Shown piece after piece: positions 60,401-64,000 of a stretch of 64,000 nt of DNA (within the stretch, counting starts at the first letter, position 1; every line of letters begins with the position of its first letter). This DNA comes from Adineta ricciae (Eukaryota; Rotifera; Eurotatoria; Adinetida; Adinetidae), in contig CAJNOJ010000177.1 of assembly GCA_905250025.1 (NCBI GenBank), positions 62,001 through 126,000 of the forward strand. The letters are read 5' to 3'. Under the pieces are notes generated by a model, which worked only from the letters and a program-made list of their open reading frames with translations, had not been told where the DNA came from and made no database searches. A program made the translations under genes and the position numbers.

Positions 60401-63400
60401 AAGCTGCAATTAATGAAATGGAATTATTGGATATCTTATCGTGTAACAATGATTTTTTACTGGAATATTTTCAAAAAGACTTCCCGAAATATCTACGCTT
60501 TCCACCATCACTATGGATTGCTGTGAAATACACGTTAGGTAATTTTCTATGGAGAAATGTGTCGATCATGACTTTGGCTTTTCGAATAGGTCCGTTACTG
60601 TCAACGAAATATTTTGATTTGAAAGTTGTTCTTTGTTGGAGTCATTCATTTATCCGAAGATATATGAAACAAAAATATCTAAGGAAAGTTGAAGATATCC
60701 GTGTGGCGCATCGAGATATCGCCAATTATTTCCTCGAGGCTTTTATTGAATCGAAACCATTAATTGAAATGACACGAAACATTCAAGTCCGGTAACGAAA
60801 AACTTGTTTTTCTTCGAAGGAAAAAGATAGTAATCACGTTTTGTTTGACATACAGAGGCGATAATGGCCGTCGGTTTGTTCTACAACAGCCACTTCTCTA
60901 CTCGGAAACAGCATACAATTATCGACGTTTAGGTGAATTATGGTATCAACTAATGCATTCCGGTATGTCATTTCTTTAAATGAGTGAAATTTTTCTATCA
61001 ATTGACTTTGCCTAGGCGACATTGATCGTTTAAAAGAATTAACCTTGTGCTGTTTCGAGTATCTGTTAGCTAAAATTCATAGTTCATCTATTGAACAACT
61101 ACTATGGGAAATTGATGTGGTGTGTAGTAATATCCTAGATGCTGATGTTCTTCTCATTCAAACAATTCTAAAAAACGTCGTTCATATTGTTTCACGTGAG
61201 CCGATTCTCTTAGCAGGAGAAATTATTTTACGGTTGAAAAATATCAAACAATTTTATAATGAGCACATCGAGATCTTATTTTCTCAAGCTCACGATTGGT
61301 GTGAAACATCTATTGCATCAGTTTTCGTTCCATTATCTTCATGGATAACGATGATTCCACCGATGACGATCACAGTTCTACCGTGTGCCGAAGGAGCATT
61401 CAGAATAGTACCAACAACATACAATCAACACGTGTTTTGTACAACGAATTCGCACGAAATCACTATGCATCATATACCGTCGAAGAAACTAGTGAAGACA
61501 TTTACTGGTAAGGGAATGATTTGAATGAATGAATGAATGTGGATGGAAATGATCGGTTCGATGTTTCGTAGGTCATACATCGACAATTACATCTATACAG
61601 TTGACACATAATAATAAGCATCTAGTCTCATCATCGAAAGATCGCACGATTAAAGTGTTTAATCTAAATTCTGGTGAATTACAAAGTAATTATAGGTAAA
61701 TTGAATACGTTAGAAGTGAAAAATCGAAAGAAAAGAGAATCTTTTTTATTTACAGTGTACATCATGATGAAATCCTTTGTATGGTTGTGTCGCACAACAA
61801 CGAACAAATCGTGACAGGATCTCGTGATCGACTTATAATTGTTATGCGTTTGGAAACAGGAGAAGTGGAACATTCAATCGAACAGCATACAGACGCTGTA
61901 ACTGCAGTTGCATTAACACACGATGATGGTTTATTAATTACAGGTTTGTGAATTAATCTATCAAATAAGTACATCGAATTTTGTCTTTCTCTCTCTCTCG
62001 CGCGCTTTAGCATCACGTGATCAAACGATCAAACGATGGACATTTCATGGTATGCAATTACTCGATGTTATCGACACGATTGGCTCACCTATAGTTCACA
62101 TGATTATTTCATCTGATGATACATTTATTCTACTTTCATGTGATAACAATACAGTTCAAGTGAAATCGGTTGTAACAGGAAGTGATATACATCATCTTGA
62201 AGGACATACATCTGCAGTGACAAGTCTCTCGATCGCAAACGACTCCATTTGTTGTTATGTCGGCTGTACTAATGGACATATTTATGTTTATAATCTACGT
62301 TCACAAGTCCTTCTTCGGACATTAACACATCATAATTCACCTGTAACTAGTCTATATGTTTCCGCCGATGACTACTTCCTCTTTTCAGCAGCTGAAGTAA
62401 GGCAAATGTTGTGTTGAGATTGTAATGAATGTTCGATTCTTCTAGAATTCAATTCATGTGTTGAATGTTAAACAACAATCAAACGGTTTTCAAAACGAAG
62501 ATCCTTTAACTATCACAGATTGCATTACAGCATTATCAATCTCACGCGAAGGTGATGCCGCCATTGTCGGTTGTGCAGCTGGTAGTGTACGGTTGTTCAA
62601 TTTGACGGATGGTGAATTTACTGAACGTACTACGGATCATACAGGACCTGTGACACAAGTAGCATTGGCACATTCATATTTATTTTCATTATCAGGCTCA
62701 AAAGATACGACCGTTAAAGTTTATGATAATGAATTGGGAGAGATTGTTGCCGAATTTACAGTAAGAACTTTTTGTTGGTAAATTGGACTTCGAAACGAAC
62801 GTTGTCATTGATATGATTTAGGAGCATTCAGCAGCAATAACTCATGTCAGAATTTTGGAAGACAATCGAAAGATTTTATCGAGTGATGACCAAAATTATA
62901 TTAAAACATGGTGGGCAAACACAGGCGAATTGATTGATTCAGTAAGTTCTTCGACGAATTGAGATTACTTCACGCTCATGGAATTTGTTCTAGTTTAATG
63001 TCCCATGCAAAATGTTAGGTGTATCTCCAGATGGCAAATATGTCGTATCTGGTCATGGTGATAATATGTAAATAGGAATTCTGTTTTGTTCCTCTGAAAG
63101 CATATGAAACGTTTTTAGTTTGAAAATTTGGTCATTGGATGATGCCCGTGTCGTGCGGTCGATTGATCATACAGAAGGAAAAATAACTTGTATGGCATTT
63201 CGAGCTGATTCACAATATTTAATTACAGGTGGAGAAGATTGTAGTTGTAAACTATGGGAATTGTCATCAGGCAAATTAACACAAGTAAATGATTGGATTT
63301 CGAGAAAGTCTTCAGACAAGATGTGTTCGTTTGAAGGTACTCGTTGAACATGAAAAATCCATTTCAGCTGTTGCAATTAGTGAAGATGGAAAACATGTTC

Positions 63401-64000
63401 TAACTGGTGACAGCGACGGTCAAGCTTTACTATGGTCATTCAAAGATGGTAAGTCGTGAAAAAAATTCACGAAGAAAATCGTTGAGATTATATTTCTAGG
63501 TGCTGTTGTACATAAATTCACACGACATAAAACTGCTATTGTTGCTGTTGCATTCGCCAATGATAGTAACATTGCAATAACTGGTACAAAATTTTCTTTC
63601 ATATCAATGGAACTACTTTCTTGTTCTTCATAGCTTCTCAAGATGGTTTTCTTGCAGCATGGTCAACACTATCTGGTATATCACTCGCAGCATTTCATTT
63701 CAATCACACTCTTGTCAAGTTACTCGTATCAGAAAGTGGAAGTAAGAACTACTCGAATGAATAACTACAAATCTCCTTCGGAATCGCTATTTTTTAGCAC
63801 GTTATGCAGCTATTCTACAAAATACACCTTGTGTAGCGATGCTAAGTCTTCACAATATTCTGCCATGTGATACATCCAAGATGTCACAACGCCAGTATCC
63901 ATGTGAATATCTTTTCTTTTGTTTTCCATGTGACATCGGATTTCTTGTAGCATTTTCTGATCCATACAATGTTTTGTTACCGATCAAACCCAAGCCTCTG
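57460..64000 (+). CDS. NACHT-WD40 (NWD1/NWD2-like) protein, 5' part; runs off the window
   Basis: Exons 57460-57604, 57655-57857, 57905-58004, 58055-58390, 58855-58890, 58915-59765, 59905-60277, 60335-60791, about 60856-60961, about 61017-61506, then many short ones. Checked junctions are in phase. The N-terminus (KILIVSNKDEFDNERHMLMA, FFLSFVGNKYGSIVLP) matches the N-terminal region of NWD-family and DUF4062 proteins. The NACHT P-loop is VGSRASGKTLL and Walker B is PLIIIIDGIE. From about 61570 some twelve WD40 repeats follow, for example HTDAVTAVALTHDDGLLITA and SRDQTIKRW. The reading frame remains open at 64000 (LLPIKPKP). Family members are STAND-type signalling ATPases; partners are unknown. 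No LRR or effector domain is seen in the part present. Confidence 0.82.

Overview
This is a eukaryotic window, most likely from a bdelloid rotifer (Adineta or Rotaria type). The base composition is AT-rich, introns are mostly 50-60 nt with clean GT..AG ends, and metazoan genes (PCTAIRE kinase, AF10, MGAT1, MGRN1-type E3, ATP8A flippase, RSL1D1) are densely packed. They sit beside bacterial-looking genes, an F-box gene with IADAL-type leucine-rich repeats, and decayed LINE, mariner and helicase relics. The rotifer assignment is inference; that it is a metazoan is well supported.

Layout. 0-7 kb: dephospho-CoA kinase, a tail-anchored orphan, a 3.5 kb low-complexity gap, then a small three-exon single-Ig membrane protein. 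7.5-13 kb (minus): an ATP8A-class phospholipid flippase of about 29 exons with one tandemly duplicated, mutually exclusive exon. 14-16.2 kb: two bacterial-type genes, a PrxQ-like peroxiredoxin and a DoxX-like membrane protein. 16-27 kb: accessory region with an F-box/LRR gene whose LRR part is a perfect 14-unit array of 141 bp (84-nt exon + 57-nt intron), bounded at a distance by 143-bp inverted repeats, plus a helicase relic and a 711-bp MITE. 27-36 kb: a papain-family pseudoprotease lacking all three catalytic residues, a mariner copy right behind its stop codon, a LINE relic, MGAT1 (minus), and a 5'-truncated LINE with a long reverse transcriptase frame. 36.6-48.6 kb (minus): RSL1D1 (cut by an ambiguous base), an NRBF2-like MIT protein, a PCTAIRE kinase with a very long N-terminus, and an MGRN1/RNF157-like E3. 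48.9-64 kb: AF10/AF17 (plus), an orphan type I membrane protein (plus), a RING/coiled-coil protein (minus), and the first 6.5 kb of a large NACHT-WD40 protein running off the right edge.

Most genes are unrelated housekeeping or signalling loci and form no operon. The coherent story is the 16-36 kb accessory block, where repeats, transposons and an unusual repeat-built gene cluster together. Exon boundaries were assigned by reading GT..AG sites and checking that phases join; no transcript data were used. tRNA, rRNA and CRISPR features were looked for by eye and not seen.
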